This document shows positions 1-12,696 of a DNA stretch of 64,000 nt, piece by piece. A program made the position numbers and the translations under genes. A model generated the notes under the pieces. It saw only the letters and a program-made list of their open reading frames with translations, had not been told where the DNA came from and did not search any database. Positions within the stretch are counted from its first letter, which is position 1. Each line of letters begins with the position of its first letter. Origin of the DNA: an uncultured Paracoccaceae bacterium (lineage in GTDB: Bacteria > Pseudomonadota > Alphaproteobacteria > Rhodobacterales > Rhodobacteraceae); the NCBI GenBank assembly GCA_913060475.1, contig CAJXSD010000012.1, positions 1 to 64,000 on the forward strand. The letters are read 5' to 3'.

Positions 1-78
1 GCCTGAGAATGTTACTTCTGCGGATGCAACGCCAGCTGTCAGAACAAGAGCTGTAGTCGCGAAAAGAACTTTTTTCAT
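1..78 (-). CDS. Porin, N-terminal fragment (runs off window)
   Basis: Only the first 26 codons are present, on the minus strand. They begin MKKVLFATTALVLTAG and continue through an ASA-type signal peptidase site into EVTFSG, which is the usual start of Rhodobacteraceae trimeric outer-membrane porins. A GAGGGA ribosome site lies just upstream of the ATG at 78. The mature protein would be a beta-barrel general diffusion channel, but the barrel itself is outside the window, so the call rests on the signal peptide and the first mature residues. Confidence 0.7.
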   Translation of the reverse strand, partial: MKKVLFATTALVLTAGVASAEVTFSG

Positions 79-345
79 GTTATTCCCTCGGGTTTACTTT
101 AGGTTTCGCCTTACGAACGGATAGTCCGTTGCAAGAATGTGCTATGTTTCGCCCCATTTGCGCCCTAATTGCAAGCGTTTGAATACCGCACCGAAAACAC
201 AAATGGAAATATGATGCAGTTTTGTCACACATGCCCCCACCACCGAACCCGCTGTTTCGGTTGAAAAATTCCCACCGACAATTCAACGCTTGCCCCAGTT
301 GGCCCATTAGGATACCTGTGTAGCATAGCGTTCAGGGGGACAGAC

Positions 346-831
346 ATGCCACAGTCACGGTCAATCATTTGGATCACAGTTGCATCACTGACGGTTTTGG
401 GGGCCTGTTCATCAGGCAGCAAAATCCTGGGCGGTTTGACCGATGTGAAACCTGCCGCGCGGTCGGAAAACATTGCCACCGAAAACCGCAAAAGCACGAT
501 TTGGGATGTGTTCGATACAAACCAGTCAGAAATTCCGGTCAAGGTGAACAGATATATCTGGCAGGCATCCCTGGATGTTTTGGATTTCCTGCCGATCGAA
601 ACGGTCGATCCCTTTTCCGGTGTGATCGTAACAGGATACGGTACACCGCCCGGCGGCAACACAGCATATAAAGCAACCGTTTATGTAACAGACCCGGCGC
701 TGGACGCACGCACATTGCGTGTGGCGTTGATGACGAAACGCGGGCCGGCTTCGGCCCAAACCATTCGCGCGGTTGAGGATGCGATTCTGACCCGTGCCCG
801 CGCCCTGCGCACCCAGGACGGATTATTCTAG
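346..831 (+). CDS. DUF3576 family lipoprotein
   Basis: A 161-residue protein with a lipoprotein signal: a hydrophobic stretch ending LGAC places the lipidated cysteine at about residue 21. The rest reads as a single periplasmic domain of the DUF3576 type, containing the stretches NRYIWQASLDVLDFLP and GVIVTGYGTPPG and ending RARALRTQDGLF. Function is unknown. In related Rhodobacteraceae, as I recall, this gene sits directly before leuS. Here a minus-strand cassette of about 2.3 kb separates the two. It would be anchored in an inner- or outer-membrane leaflet facing the periplasm. Confidence 0.75.
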   Translation: MPQSRSIIWITVASLTVLGACSSGSKILGGLTDVKPAARSENIATENRKSTIWDVFDTNQSEIPVKVNRYIWQASLDVLDFLPIETVDPFSGVIVTGYGTPPGGNTAYKATVYVTDPALDARTLRVALMTKRGPASAQTIRAVEDAILTRARALRTQDGLF

Positions 832-843
832 GCCATCCGCCTT

Positions 844-2083
844 CTATCCCTGCGCAACAGAATCAACCCATGCCAGCAGACGGGGCAGACAAATGTTGCG
901 CAGGTCATAGTTTTCCACCACCTCGCGGCGCGCCGCCTGCCCCAAGGCCTGGCGCAGCGCGGGATCGCCCATCAAATCATTGACGCGATCGACAATTTCG
1001 TCGGGGTCAAAGAAATTGACCAACAGGCCTGTTTTGCCATCCTCCATCACCTCGACCACTGGGTCGGTGCGCCCGGCGACAATGGCAGCGCCTGCGCTCA
1101 TTGATTCCAGCAGGCTCCAACTTAGGACAAAGGGATAGGTCAGGTACACGTGGACGCGTGACACCTGAATCATTGACAAAAACGTAGTATAGGGCACACG
1201 CCCCATAAAATGGACCCGCGCCCAATCGGCGTCTGAAATGGATCCGCGCACCTCGTCAATAAAGATCTGTTTCCATGTCTTGCCCTCGGGGGGGGCGGGC
1301 GCCATAGCTGACATCGTCACCGCCCAATAAAACAACATGCGCGTTGGGGCGTTCCGCCAATATCCGTGGCAAAGCCCGCATGAAAATATGATACCCACGA
1401 TAGGGTTCCAAATTGCGGTTGATAAATGTGATGACCTCATCATTGCGGGTCAGGGTCAGATCGGGGCGCACGACCAACGCCGCATCGGGATTGGGGCATA
1501 CGACATCCGTGTCGATACCATCATGGATAATGCTGATTTTATCGCGAAAGGCAGGTGGAAATGTATCGGCCTGAAATTGGGTCGGGCTTAGCCCCGCGTG
1601 GGCAATATCGAAATGCATGTCATTGTTAATATTGCGCAGCCGCAGACGCATCGGATCGGTCGCGTTCGATCCCTGATCGAATTCGGGATCAAACCCGACA
1701 AACGGATAGCCGGCCTGATGGTACAATTCGCAATACAGCCCCATGCGCGCATCCGGCCATACATCCGCCAGAAACAGGCTTTCGCCCCAACCATGGTGGG
1801 TCAGGATCACATCGGGGACAAACCCCGATTTTTTCAAGGCAACCGCACCTTGGTAACAGGCCTCGGCGCGGATCACCTTGGTTTCGAAATCCATGACCCA
1901 AGGGTGCACATTTTGCCCATTGCCCCGTTTAATGGCATAGGGTTCAACCGTAATCCCGCGCCATTCAGTACGTTCCTTGACCTTGGGCGTCAGCGCCACA
2001 ACATGGTCACCCCGCGCCACCAACGCAGGGCCCAGATGTTTGAACTGACCGGGAAAGTTTTGATGAATTAACAGAACGCGCAT
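844..2083 (-). pseudogene. Family 4 glycosyltransferase, frameshifted at a C8 run
   Basis: The N-terminal part (2083 down to about 1290) starts MRVLLIHQNFPGQFKHLGPA, a GT-B family 4 glycosyltransferase start. That frame stops at 1256. The C-terminal half continues in the +1 frame to the stop at 844, with the usual nucleotide-sugar binding region (SWSLLESMSAGAAIVAG, then EVMEDGKTGLLV). The switch falls on eight G on the plus strand at 1288-1295 (eight C on the coding strand). With seven C the reading frame would be open for 412 residues, reading SYGARPPEGKTWKQIF across the join. It may be a sequencing error, a true pseudogene, or a slippage-switched gene. It would transfer a sugar to a surface polymer or protein. 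It is the last gene of a minus-strand trio with the two pilin-like genes. Confidence 0.8.
1288..1295. repeat. Homopolymer G8 (C8 on coding strand) at the frameshift
   Basis: Eight consecutive G lie inside the glycosyltransferase coding region exactly where the two reading frames must be joined. Losing one base restores the frame. Runs of this length are prone both to assembly error and to slipped-strand mispairing. Confidence 0.9.
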
Positions 2084-2201
2084 GCCAAACCTGATTTTAT
2101 ATATCCATACTGTGACAGAATTTGACCAGGTTTGGCCAGTGGTTTGTTATATTCGATGATCCAAAGCCCAAACGTTTAGACTATGTCCAACCGACATTTA
2201 C

Positions 2202-2588
2202 CTAAAGCAATGCACAGGCATCGCTTGGTGAAATGGGTAAAGACATTCCGCCCATGTCAACTGTGCTGCCTTCGTCAGATATACACATCCTGAATGCCGC
2301 AACTTTCGCTTTGGTATTGATCATCACTTTCGTGATAGGCGACAAATCGCCAAATCCACCAGTCAAATTTGGATTCATTGATATAAACAACAACTCGGCA
2401 TCTGTCATTTCACTGACTTTAATACCGCCAACCTCCGCGGAATTGTCGACCCCAAACACCGTGATTGCCCCAATTGCCATGACAACGACACCCGCGGTCA
2501 GGATGACCCAATCAATCGTTACCGCACCCTGTTCATTTGAAACGAACCGTTTTACCAAAGATACTAAATACTTTTGTTCACTGAACAT
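2202..2588 (-). CDS. Flp-pilin-like small membrane protein A
   Basis: I choose the ATG at 2588 (128 residues) over an in-frame GTG nine bases upstream, because AAGGAG lies eight bases before it and because it aligns exactly with the neighbouring paralogue. After a basic N-terminus comes EQG then AVTIDWVILTAG and a hydrophobic helix to about residue 46. This resembles a type IVb (Flp) prepilin: glycine 21 at the cleavage point, and aspartate 26 where pilins carry glutamate +5. The C-terminal half has cysteines 102 and 125, which could form a disulfide loop. About 142 bp downstream of its paralogue and about 118 bp upstream of the glycosyltransferase. No Tad assembly genes are in the window, so a pilus role is inference. 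Confidence 0.65.
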   Translation of the reverse strand: MFSEQKYLVSLVKRFVSNEQGAVTIDWVILTAGVVVMAIGAITVFGVDNSAEVGGIKVSEMTDAELLFISMNPNLTGGFGDLSPITKVMINTKAKVAAFRMCISDEGSTVDMGGMSLPISPSDACALL

Positions 2589-2730
2589 ATGACTCACTCC
2601 TTAAGTCAAAGCACCCCTTAAATGCGCGGGTTGTTTAACCTGCGCATGACACCAGACCTAAATGACTGAAAGTTTTGGGAAAACTATGATCGAATTAAGG
2701 AACAAATAAGGCAAGCCGCGATTGCTGCAG

Positions 2731-3144
2731 CTAGAGGTAATCACACCCATAGGAAAAATCGACCTGATTTGGCGTGCCATCCGGGGTTGAACCGAAATTC
2801 AGCTTGCCCCCAATACACCCGCGAAACGCCAGCATACGCGCCTTTATCCGGATTATGGTTGATTCTAACATCGACATCTGGCTGAAATCTGTCCCGACAT
2901 TCGGGTTCAACGCATACATTATATATGCCACATCATTTTTTTGCTGCTCAAGGAATTGAAAACTTAGATGCGCGTGTTCATCGCCGATCTTGCCCTTGCC
3001 CACAGGACCAAACACGGAAAACGCGCCGATTGCCAGGACAACAGCCCCAGCCGTCAAAATGACCCAATCCAGGGAAATTGCACCCCGTTCATCCAATAAA
3101 AATTGTGGAAAAATCTGTTTGAACGGAACGGCCAGGCGGGACAT
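2731..3144 (-). CDS. Flp-pilin-like small membrane protein B
   Basis: A 137-residue paralogue of the next gene. It starts MSRLAVPFKQIFPQFL, then DERG and AISLDWVILTAGAVVLAIGA, so the glycine is again residue 21 and the aspartate residue 26. Shared landmarks continue with NPN in mid-protein, AFR followed by cysteine 110, and cysteine 134 near the C-terminus. An AAAGGTGATAGA stretch precedes the ATG. By analogy with Flp pilins the leader would be cut after glycine 21 by a prepilin peptidase, leaving a hydrophobic N-terminal helix. First gene of the minus-strand cassette and divergent from leuS across a 294-bp gap. Confidence 0.65.
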   Translation of the reverse strand: MSRLAVPFKQIFPQFLLDERGAISLDWVILTAGAVVLAIGAFSVFGPVGKGKIGDEHAHLSFQFLEQQKNDVAYIMYALNPNVGTDFSQMSMLESTIIRIKARMLAFRGCIGGKLNFGSTPDGTPNQVDFSYGCDYL

Positions 3145-3438
3145 TCTATCACCTTTCTAAATCGTCAAAGCAATTTTCAACTTACGAAATTAAATGATCT
3201 GGCCACACAGACCCCCAAGGCCAGGTCGCGCGCGCAGATTACTATGGTTACACAGCCTAAGCCTGAATTGTGGAAAAATCATGGCCAAAGGGGCAAAAGT
3301 GTTCATCTGACAGCACACCCGTTCGGCTTCGATCCATGTGTCACGCGAACAATCTGTCCTGAAACTGGGCCCTTTGCACTGGACCCTTGCAGCACTGTAG
3401 CGTATCACTGACGCGAACTGAAACATAAGGAATGCACG
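3145..3438. other. Intergenic region between pilin-like gene B and leuS
   Basis: A 294-bp gap between divergent genes, so it must hold promoters in both directions. I see no convincing hairpin, tRNA, conserved box or small ORF with a ribosome site in it. Confidence 0.5.
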
Positions 3439-5997
3439 ATGTCGCGCTATACCGCAGCAGAGATCGAAGCCAAATGGCAAGCCGCCTGGGATCAGGCCAA
3501 TGTGTTCACCGCAACCCGCGATGAAACCAAATCGAAATACTATGTGTTGGAAATGTTCCCCTATCCGTCAGGGCGCATCCACATGGGGCATGTACGCAAT
3601 TATACGATGGGCGATGTGATCGCACGCTATAAAATGTCGACAGGTCACAATGTATTGCACCCCATGGGATGGGATGCCTTTGGCATGCCCGCGGAAAACG
3701 CCGCCATGGCATCGGGCGGCCACCCCAAGGATTGGACCTATAACAACATCGCCACGATGAAGGGGCAGATGCGCCCGCTGGGCCTGTCCATTGATTGGTC
3801 GCGTGAATTTGCCACCTGTGACCCTGAATATTACGGACAGCAACAGGCCATGTTCCTGGATTTTCTGGATCAGGGATTGGTCTATCGCAAAAACGCGGTT
3901 GTGAACTGGGATCCGGTCGATATGACCGTTTTGGCCAATGAACAGGTTGAAAATGGGCGCGGCTGGCGGTCTGGCGCATTGGTCGAACGCAAAGAATTGA
4001 CACAATGGTTTTTCAAGATTTCCGACCATGCCGATGAATTATTGGCCGCCATTGATGGATTGGATAATTGGCCGGCCAAGGTCAAGATCATGCAATCCAA
4101 CTGGATTGGCAAATCGCGCGGATTGGAATTTGCGTTTGATGTTGTAAATGGGCCGGCTGGACACGACCAAATCACCGTCTATACGACCCGTCCTGATACA
4201 TTAATGGGCGCGTCCTTTGTCGGGATTTCGGCCGATCATGCCTTGGCGCGTGAACTGGAAAAAACGAACCCAGATGTTGCCGCCTTTAACGCAGAATGCC
4301 GCCAAATGTCCACGTCCGAAGCGGATATGGAAAAGGCCGAGAAGAAGGGATTTGACACCGGATTGCGCGTGCGTCATCCGTTGAACCCTGATTGGGAATT
4401 GCCTGTCTGGATCGCCAATTTCATTTTGATGGATTACGGCACAGGTGCGGTTTTTGCCTGCCCTGCGCATGACCAACGCGATCTGGATTTTGCGCGCAAA
4501 TATGATCTGCCTGTGCGCGACACATTCTTTGCGCTGGATGATGATACGCCTGTGACAGACACCGCCTTTGTCCCCCCCAAGACCGAGAAAGTGCGCTGGG
4601 TTGACCATTTCGCAGGCCTGGACATCGCCACCGGAGAAGAGGCGATCAACGCCACCGTTGATTTTGCACAATCCCAAGGCTGGGGCAAAGGCGTCACCAA
4701 ATTCCGCCTGCGCGATTGGGGATTGTCACGCCAACGCTATTGGGGCTGTCCGATTCCTGTCGTGCATTGCGATAGCTGTGGTGTGGTGCCTGAGAAAAAG
4801 GAAAACCTGCCCGTCACCCTGCCCGACGATGTCACCTTTGACGTGCCGGGCAATCCACTGGATCGTCACCCAACATGGCGCAATTGCGAATGCCCATCGT
4901 GCGGCAAACCGGCGCTGCGCGAAACGGATACGATGGATACATTTGTGGATTCGTCGTGGTATTTTGCGCGCTTTACATCGCCCCGCGCCGACACGCCCAC
5001 CAATATGGATGACGTGAAATATTGGATGAATGTCGATCAGTATATCGGCGGCATTGAACACGCGATTTTGCACCTGCTGTATTCACGCTTCTTTGCCCGT
5101 GCGATGCATATTTGTGGCCACCTGCCGGAAACGGCCGTTGAACCCTTTAACGCGCTGTTTACCCAAGGCATGGTGACCCATGCGATTTACAAACGCGACA
5201 AGGACGGCGGGCGCCCCACCTATTATTATCCCGAACAGGTGGAATTGCGCGATGGCAAGGCATACCTGATCGAGGATGGCCAAGAGGTGGATATTGTGCC
5301 ATCGGCCAAAATGTCGAAATCCAAAAACAACGTGGTGGACCCTGTCGCCATTATCGATGCCTTTGGCGCCGATACCGCGCGGTGGTTTGTCCTGTCTGAC
5401 AGCCCGCCCGAACGCGACGTGGAATGGACAGCCGCGGGCGCCGAGGCGGCGAACAAACACCTGTCGCGCGTCTATCGCATTGCGGCCGATCTGGTGGATG
5501 CGGATACGCCCGCAAACGATCAGGACAACGCCCTGCTAAAGGATATGCACAAGGCGATCCATGACGTGACCCAAGGTGTTGAAAGTTTCGGGTTTAACGC
5601 CTCGATTGCGAAACTCTATGCCTTTACCAACACCTTGGCCAAATCCAAGGCCGGCAGTGACGCAAAACGCCAAGCGGCCCGCACCTTGGCGCAACTGATG
5701 TCGCCCATGACCCCCCACCTGTCCGAAGAGATTTGGTCCATGCTGGGTGGCCAAGGTCTGATCATCAATGCGCCATGGCCACAGGCTGATGCCGCAATGC
5801 TGGTCGATGACGAGGTCACATTGCCCATTCAGGTCAACGGCAAACGCCGTGCCGAAATCAGTGTCCCCAAGGACATGCCCAAAGAAGAGATTGAGGCACT
5901 GGCATTGGCCACCGATGGGGTTATTCGTACACTGGATGGGGCAACACCGAAAAAAATCATCGTCGTCCCCGGACGTATCGTCAATGTTGTGGTCTAG
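3439..5997 (+). CDS. leuS: Leucyl-tRNA synthetase
   Basis: An 852-residue class I aminoacyl-tRNA synthetase, normal for bacterial LeuRS. It charges tRNA-Leu in the cytoplasm. The N-terminus has [20 protein letters not shown] with the HIGH-type signature HMGH. An editing (CP1) domain follows in the middle, then [10 protein letters not shown], and the second signature [12 protein letters not shown] lies near residue 630. The C-terminal anticodon-binding helices and the small final domain ([16 protein letters not shown]) are intact. The start ATG is preceded by AAGGA. lptE begins inside its last codons. Confidence 0.98.
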   Translation: MSRYTAAEIEAKWQAAWDQANVFTATRDETKSKYYVLEMFPYPSGRIHMGHVRNYTMGDVIARYKMSTGHNVLHPMGWDAFGMPAENAAMASGGHPKDWTYNNIATMKGQMRPLGLSIDWSREFATCDPEYYGQQQAMFLDFLDQGLVYRKNAVVNWDPVDMTVLANEQVENGRGWRSGALVERKELTQWFFKISDHADELLAAIDGLDNWPAKVKIMQSNWIGKSRGLEFAFDVVNGPAGHDQITVYTTRPDTLMGASFVGISADHALARELEKTNPDVAAFNAECRQMSTSEADMEKAEKKGFDTGLRVRHPLNPDWELPVWIANFILMDYGTGAVFACPAHDQRDLDFARKYDLPVRDTFFALDDDTPVTDTAFVPPKTEKVRWVDHFAGLDIATGEEAINATVDFAQSQGWGKGVTKFRLRDWGLSRQRYWGCPIPVVHCDSCGVVPEKKENLPVTLPDDVTFDVPGNPLDRHPTWRNCECPSCGKPALRETDTMDTFVDSSWYFARFTSPRADTPTNMDDVKYWMNVDQYIGGIEHAILHLLYSRFFARAMHICGHLPETAVEPFNALFTQGMVTHAIYKRDKDGGRPTYYYPEQVELRDGKAYLIEDGQEVDIVPSAKMSKSKNNVVDPVAIIDAFGADTARWFVLSDSPPERDVEWTAAGAEAANKHLSRVYRIAADLVDADTPANDQDNALLKDMHKAIHDVTQGVESFGFNASIAKLYAFTNTLAKSKAGSDAKRQAARTLAQLMSPMTPHLSEEIWSMLGGQGLIINAPWPQADAAMLVDDEVTLPIQVNGKRRAEISVPKDMPKEEIEALALATDGVIRTLDGATPKKIIVVPGRIVNVVV

Positions 5998-6469
5998 CCG
6001 CCGCAGCTTTTTGATATCTGTCGCAGCCTTGGCGGGCTGCGGCTTTCAGCCTGCATATGACACACAGGGCATGCGCGGGCTTTACGGTCAGATCACATAT
6101 TCCGATCCAACAGATCACAACATGTTTCAACTGCGCCAACAGCTGGAACAACGGCTTGGGCCGTCCGGGAATACGGCATTTCGACTGGATTACGCGGTTA
6201 CGACACGCACGGAACGGACCGCTGTTGCCTTTGATGGGCAGGCCTTTCGCCAACAAATCCACGGCGAGGTCACCTATAGCCTTACCCAAAATGATCGCGC
6301 CAAGGTCATTTTGTCGGGAAAACGCAGCACGTTTGTCGGATACGCATCAACAGGAACCACCACCGCAACACTGGCGTCAGAACGTGACGCGAATCGGCGG
6401 TTAATGGTGCAGCTGGCGGATATGATGGTGACGGATATCTTGATCAAAATGCAATCGGTCCAACCATGA
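5984..6469 (+). CDS. lptE: LPS-assembly lipoprotein LptE
   Basis: A 161-residue lipoprotein with the start [20 protein letters not shown], where cysteine 19 would be lipidated. It begins within the 3' end of leuS and stops in an ATGA overlap with holA, so the three genes are translationally coupled. The mature part ([17 protein letters not shown] and a long beta-rich segment) fits LptE, the plug partner of LptD in the outer-membrane LPS translocon. The family has low sequence identity, so the position between leuS and holA carries much of the call. Confidence 0.85.
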   Translation: MLWSSRRSFLISVAALAGCGFQPAYDTQGMRGLYGQITYSDPTDHNMFQLRQQLEQRLGPSGNTAFRLDYAVTTRTERTAVAFDGQAFRQQIHGEVTYSLTQNDRAKVILSGKRSTFVGYASTGTTTATLASERDANRRLMVQLADMMVTDILIKMQSVQP

Positions 6470-7491
6470 AGTTAGCGCCGCGCGATCAAAACAGTTTCTT
6501 TGCAAAACCGCCCGCAGATTGCTGCGCCGTGTTGATTTATGGCACGGATGCCATGCGCGTGGCCCTAAAACGCGAAGCATTGTTAAAAAGCCTGCTGGGC
6601 GAAAACGCGGAAACTGAAATGCGTTTGATGCGTCATTCGGCCAGTGAATTGCGCAAAGATCCCGCCCTGTTGCAAGATGGATTAAAGGCCAAAGGATTCT
6701 TTGAGGGTCCCCGCGCCGTGTTTATCGAGGATGCGACCGAAACGGTTGCCAAAATCATCCTTGATGGCTTGGCCGCGTGGTCCCATGGTGACGCAACGAT
6801 CGTCATAACAGCCGGTGCGTTGAAACCGACATCATCGCTGCGCAAAACCTTTGAGGGGCATAAATCGGCCTATGCAGTGGCGATCTATGACAATCCCCCC
6901 ACCCGCGCCGAAATCGAGGCCGAACTGACCCAAGCCGGCCTAAGACAACTGCCCCCCGATGCGATGGCCTATCTGGCTGATTTGGCCAAGATCCTAGAAC
7001 CCGGGGATTTTCGCCAAACCCTGCAGAAAATCGCACTGTATAAATTCCAAGAGAACAGCCCGCTCAGCGCACACGATATTGCCGCCTGCGCACCCGTATC
7101 GAATGAGGCCGACCTAGACGACCTGATCCAAGTCGTGGCCGAGGGCAAGCCCGCCCAGATTGGCCCCACCATGAGCCGCCTGCAATCGCAGGGTATGCAG
7201 CCAGTCACATTGGTGATCGGCCTGACACGGCATTTTCGCACGCTGTATACCGTGGCCTGCGATTCGGGCGGGGTGGCCAATGGGATTGGCAAACTGCGCC
7301 CCCCTGTGTTTGGACCCCGCCGCGATCAAATTCAGCGACAAGCCGGTCAATGGGGTGCGGCCAGATTACAGCAGGCCCTGACACTCTTGACCGATCTGGA
7401 TTTGCAACTGCGTTCCGCAAATCAGACCGCACCCGCGATGGCACTGGTCGAACGCGCCATCATTCGCATGTCGATGATGGCAAAACGATAA
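6466..7491 (+). CDS. holA: DNA polymerase III subunit delta
   Basis: A 341-residue protein overlapping lptE by four bases. It starts [20 protein letters not shown] followed by AVLIYGTDAMRV, the expected opening of alphaproteobacterial HolA. The delta subunit is the wrench that opens the beta clamp in the clamp-loader complex with DnaX and HolB. The middle contains LKPTSSLRKTFEGHKSAYAV and the C-terminal helical collar domain begins around residue 210 (DLDDLIQVVAEG). It ends 3 bp before a hairpin that separates it from the convergent atp operon. Confidence 0.9.
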   Translation: MKLAPRDQNSFFAKPPADCCAVLIYGTDAMRVALKREALLKSLLGENAETEMRLMRHSASELRKDPALLQDGLKAKGFFEGPRAVFIEDATETVAKIILDGLAAWSHGDATIVITAGALKPTSSLRKTFEGHKSAYAVAIYDNPPTRAEIEAELTQAGLRQLPPDAMAYLADLAKILEPGDFRQTLQKIALYKFQENSPLSAHDIAACAPVSNEADLDDLIQVVAEGKPAQIGPTMSRLQSQGMQPVTLVIGLTRHFRTLYTVACDSGGVANGIGKLRPPVFGPRRDQIQRQAGQWGAARLQQALTLLTDLDLQLRSANQTAPAMALVERAIIRMSMMAKR

Positions 7492-7520
7492 AAGCCCGCA
7501 TCATGACAGACGCGGGCTTT
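7491..7520. terminator. Bidirectional hairpin between holA and atpC
   Basis: A perfect inverted repeat AAAGCCCGC ... GCGGGCTTT with a 12-base loop lies between convergent holA and atpC. The stem ends in T on the right in either direction, so it can serve both genes. Confidence 0.8.
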
Positions 7521-7548
7521 CAAATCTGTGTTTAGGCTCCAGGACCTG

Positions 7549-7971
7549 CTAGTCAGCGCTCAGCCCGATGTGGCCACCCATAGCAACCATATCTGACAAC
7601 AACTTGGCTGCGTCATCGACGGGGCCAGGTTCGTTGTTGAACACTTCTTTCGCGTTGTCGACTGCGGCGCGGGCCTCAGCGATCAAGTCTTTGAATGCCT
7701 CTTGGGTCAATTCCTCGCGTGGCAGGGCTTTCTCGGCCAAGACGGACAAGGTGTCACCCAATTGTGCAAAACCACCTGTGACAACATATTCTTTGCTGCC
7801 TTCGGTACTTTCAACGCGCAAAATGCCAGGACGCAGGGTCGTGATCAAAGGTGCATGACCAGGCATAGCAGTCAGGTCGCCTTCGGCGCCTGGGATCTGA
7901 ACCGCTGTTACCTCAAGCGACGCTAGGCGTCGCTCAGGGCTAACAAGGTCAAATTGCATTGTGTTTGCCAT
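7549..7971 (-). CDS. atpC: ATP synthase F1 subunit epsilon
   Basis: A 140-residue protein starting [20 protein letters not shown], with the beta-sandwich motif [20 protein letters not shown] typical of epsilon. It regulates F1 rotation and couples gamma to the c-ring. The C-terminal helical part is short, as often in alphaproteobacteria. Last gene of atpHAGDC, 11 bp after atpD. Confidence 0.96.
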   Translation of the reverse strand: MANTMQFDLVSPERRLASLEVTAVQIPGAEGDLTAMPGHAPLITTLRPGILRVESTEGSKEYVVTGGFAQLGDTLSVLAEKALPREELTQEAFKDLIAEARAAVDNAKEVFNNEPGPVDDAAKLLSDMVAMGGHIGLSAD

Positions 7972-7982
7972 TGTGGCCTCCT

Positions 7983-10297
<2,315 letters not shown>

Positions 10298-10313
10298 AGC
10301 CTCGTCCCCTTAC

Positions 10314-11852
10314 TTATGCGAAATCAGCTGCGAATTCATCCAACGCGGCGCGGATTTTGTCTTCCGCTTCGCCTTTGATCTTTGGATCTTCTTTGGTGAT
10401 GTAATCCAACAAGTCAGCTTTCTTGCCACGCAGGTGCGCCAGCAGGCCAGCTTCGAAACGACCAACGTCTTTCACAGCGACTTTGTCCAGATAACCGTTC
10501 ACACCCGCAAAAATCATGCAGACGATTTCGGCGTTTGTCAGTGGTGAATACTGGGGCTGTTTCATCAGCTCGGTCAGACGCGCACCACGGTTCAACAACT
10601 GTTGTGTCGCCGCGTCCAGATCGGAACCAAACTGCGCAAAGGCCGCCATTTCGCGGTACTGCGCCAGTGACAATTTAACAGGACCCGCAACAGATTTCAT
10701 CGCGTTTGTTTGCGCGGATGACCCAACGCGCGAAACGGACAGACCTGTGTTCACAGCTGGACGGATACCTTGGTAGAACAATTCTGTTTCCAAGAAGATC
10801 TGACCGTCTGTGATCGAAATCACGTTTGTCGGAATAAAGGCCGACACGTCACCACCTTGAGTTTCGATGATTGGAAGCGCTGTCAAAGAACCGTTTCCGT
10901 GGTCATCGCCCATTTTCGCGGAACGTTCCAGCAAACGTGAGTGAAGATAGAAAACGTCACCTGGATACGCTTCACGTCCGGGTGGGCGACGTAGCAACAA
11001 TGACATCTGACGATATGCAACCGCTTGTTTTGACAAATCATCATAGATGATCAGCGCGTGCATGCCGTTGTCACGGAAATATTCCGCCATCGCAGTCGCG
11101 GCATAGGGTGCCAAGAACTGCATTGGTGCGGGGTCAGATGCAGTCGCGGCCACAACGATTGAATAGTCAATCGCGCCAGACTCTTCCAACTTTTTCACCA
11201 ACTGCGCAACGGTTGAACGCTTTTGACCAACCGCAACATAGATACAATACAATTTCTTGCTGTTATCGTCGCCGGCAGCTTCGTTGTATGTTTTTTGGTT
11301 CAGGATGGTGTCCAAGGCAACAGCTGTTTTACCAGTCTGACGGTCACCAATGATCAATTCGCGCTGGCCACGGCCGATCGGGATCATCGCGTCAACGGAT
11401 TTCAAACCAGTCGCCATCGGCTCGTGAACTGATTTACGTGGGATGATGCCTGGCGCCTTAACGTCGGCAACGCGACGCTCGGATCCTGCGATTGGGCCTT
11501 TGCCGTCCAGCGGGTTACCCAAACCGTCAACAACGCGACCCAACAGACCCATGCCTGCAGGAACGTCCACGATTGAGTTTGTCCGCTTAACAACGTCACC
11601 CTCTTTGATGTCACGGTCTGAACCAAAGATAACGACACCAACGTTGTCGGCCTCTAGGTTCAACGCCATGCCCTGAATTCCACCTGGGAATTCGACCATT
11701 TCGCCGGCTTGGACGTTGTCCAGACCATATACACGTGCGATACCGTCCCCAACAGACAGAACGCGGCCTACTTCGGCAACTTCGGCGTCTTTGCCAAAGT
11801 TTGTGATCTGCTCCTTAAGGATGGCAGAAATCTCGGCTGCTTGGATACCCAT
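10314..11852 (-). CDS. atpA: ATP synthase F1 subunit alpha
   Basis: A 512-residue non-catalytic nucleotide-binding subunit. It has the P-loop [15 protein letters not shown] and the signature [17 protein letters not shown]. The ATG directly follows the stop codon of atpH with no gap (11852/11853). Normal length for the family. Confidence 0.99.
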   Translation of the reverse strand: MGIQAAEISAILKEQITNFGKDAEVAEVGRVLSVGDGIARVYGLDNVQAGEMVEFPGGIQGMALNLEADNVGVVIFGSDRDIKEGDVVKRTNSIVDVPAGMGLLGRVVDGLGNPLDGKGPIAGSERRVADVKAPGIIPRKSVHEPMATGLKSVDAMIPIGRGQRELIIGDRQTGKTAVALDTILNQKTYNEAAGDDNSKKLYCIYVAVGQKRSTVAQLVKKLEESGAIDYSIVVAATASDPAPMQFLAPYAATAMAEYFRDNGMHALIIYDDLSKQAVAYRQMSLLLRRPPGREAYPGDVFYLHSRLLERSAKMGDDHGNGSLTALPIIETQGGDVSAFIPTNVISITDGQIFLETELFYQGIRPAVNTGLSVSRVGSSAQTNAMKSVAGPVKLSLAQYREMAAFAQFGSDLDAATQQLLNRGARLTELMKQPQYSPLTNAEIVCMIFAGVNGYLDKVAVKDVGRFEAGLLAHLRGKKADLLDYITKEDPKIKGEAEDKIRAALDEFAADFA

Positions 11853-12413
11853 TTATCCGACCTCTTTCATTACATTCGATAGGGAATTGAGCTTGGAGCG
11901 GATCGACGTGTCGATCATCTGCGAGCCCACCTTAATAACAAGACCGCCAATCAATTCAGCATCAACAGTCGCGTCAATCTTTACATCCTTGCCAATGCGC
12001 GCTTTGATCGCTTTGGCCAGTTTGTCAGTTTGTGTCTTGGTCATCGCCTTGGCCGAGGTCACCTCGGCTGTCACTTCGCCTTTTTCTTCGGCGATCAACG
12101 CCCGCAGCTGCGCAACCAGGGCTGGCAGAACGAACAAACGACGCTTAGACGCCATCAACGCCAGCGTATTGCTGACGATGGGCATTAATTTCATTTTATT
12201 GGCAACTGCTGAAATCGCAGTTGCCTGATCGGTGCGGCTGACAACAGGAGAGTTGATCAGATCACGCAGATCGGCACTCTCTGCAAGAGCAGCGCCCAAG
12301 TCCTCAATATTAGACTCAAGTGTTTTCAGATCCGAGGCGTCTTTGGCCAATTCAAAGACGGCCGATGCATAGCGCGCCGCTATGCCGGATGAGATCGAAG
12401 CTGGTTCGGACAC
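11853..12413 (-). CDS. atpH: ATP synthase F1 subunit delta
   Basis: The peripheral-stalk subunit that joins F1 to the b subunits, 186 residues from the GTG at 12413 ([20 protein letters not shown]). I prefer this GTG over another GTG six bases upstream because GGAAGG is correctly spaced only for the downstream one. First gene of atpHAGDC. The F0 genes are absent here, as is usual in Rhodobacteraceae where they lie elsewhere. Confidence 0.95.
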   Translation of the reverse strand: MSEPASISSGIAARYASAVFELAKDASDLKTLESNIEDLGAALAESADLRDLINSPVVSRTDQATAISAVANKMKLMPIVSNTLALMASKRRLFVLPALVAQLRALIAEEKGEVTAEVTSAKAMTKTQTDKLAKAIKARIGKDVKIDATVDAELIGGLVIKVGSQMIDTSIRSKLNSLSNVMKEVG

Positions 12414-12696
12414 GTCCACCCTTCCGATTTTTGGCCTCGGTCATCTGCACACAATTGTATACAAAATCCGAGGGCGTTGATTTTGCCCTGCCGAAGCAAA
12501 GCCTTTAATTCCAGCGGCGGTTTAGCAGAGCATTTCATTTCAAGCAACATACTTTAGCATTTTTGTTTGCTACTAAATAACCTTATAAATAGGGGACTTA
12601 GCCCAAGTGCGACGTATTGCGCATTTTCTGGCAGCGATAACGGCTTGATTTCCGACGCATTTTTGATTCCTTAAACGTCGTATTTTGGCCATTTCA

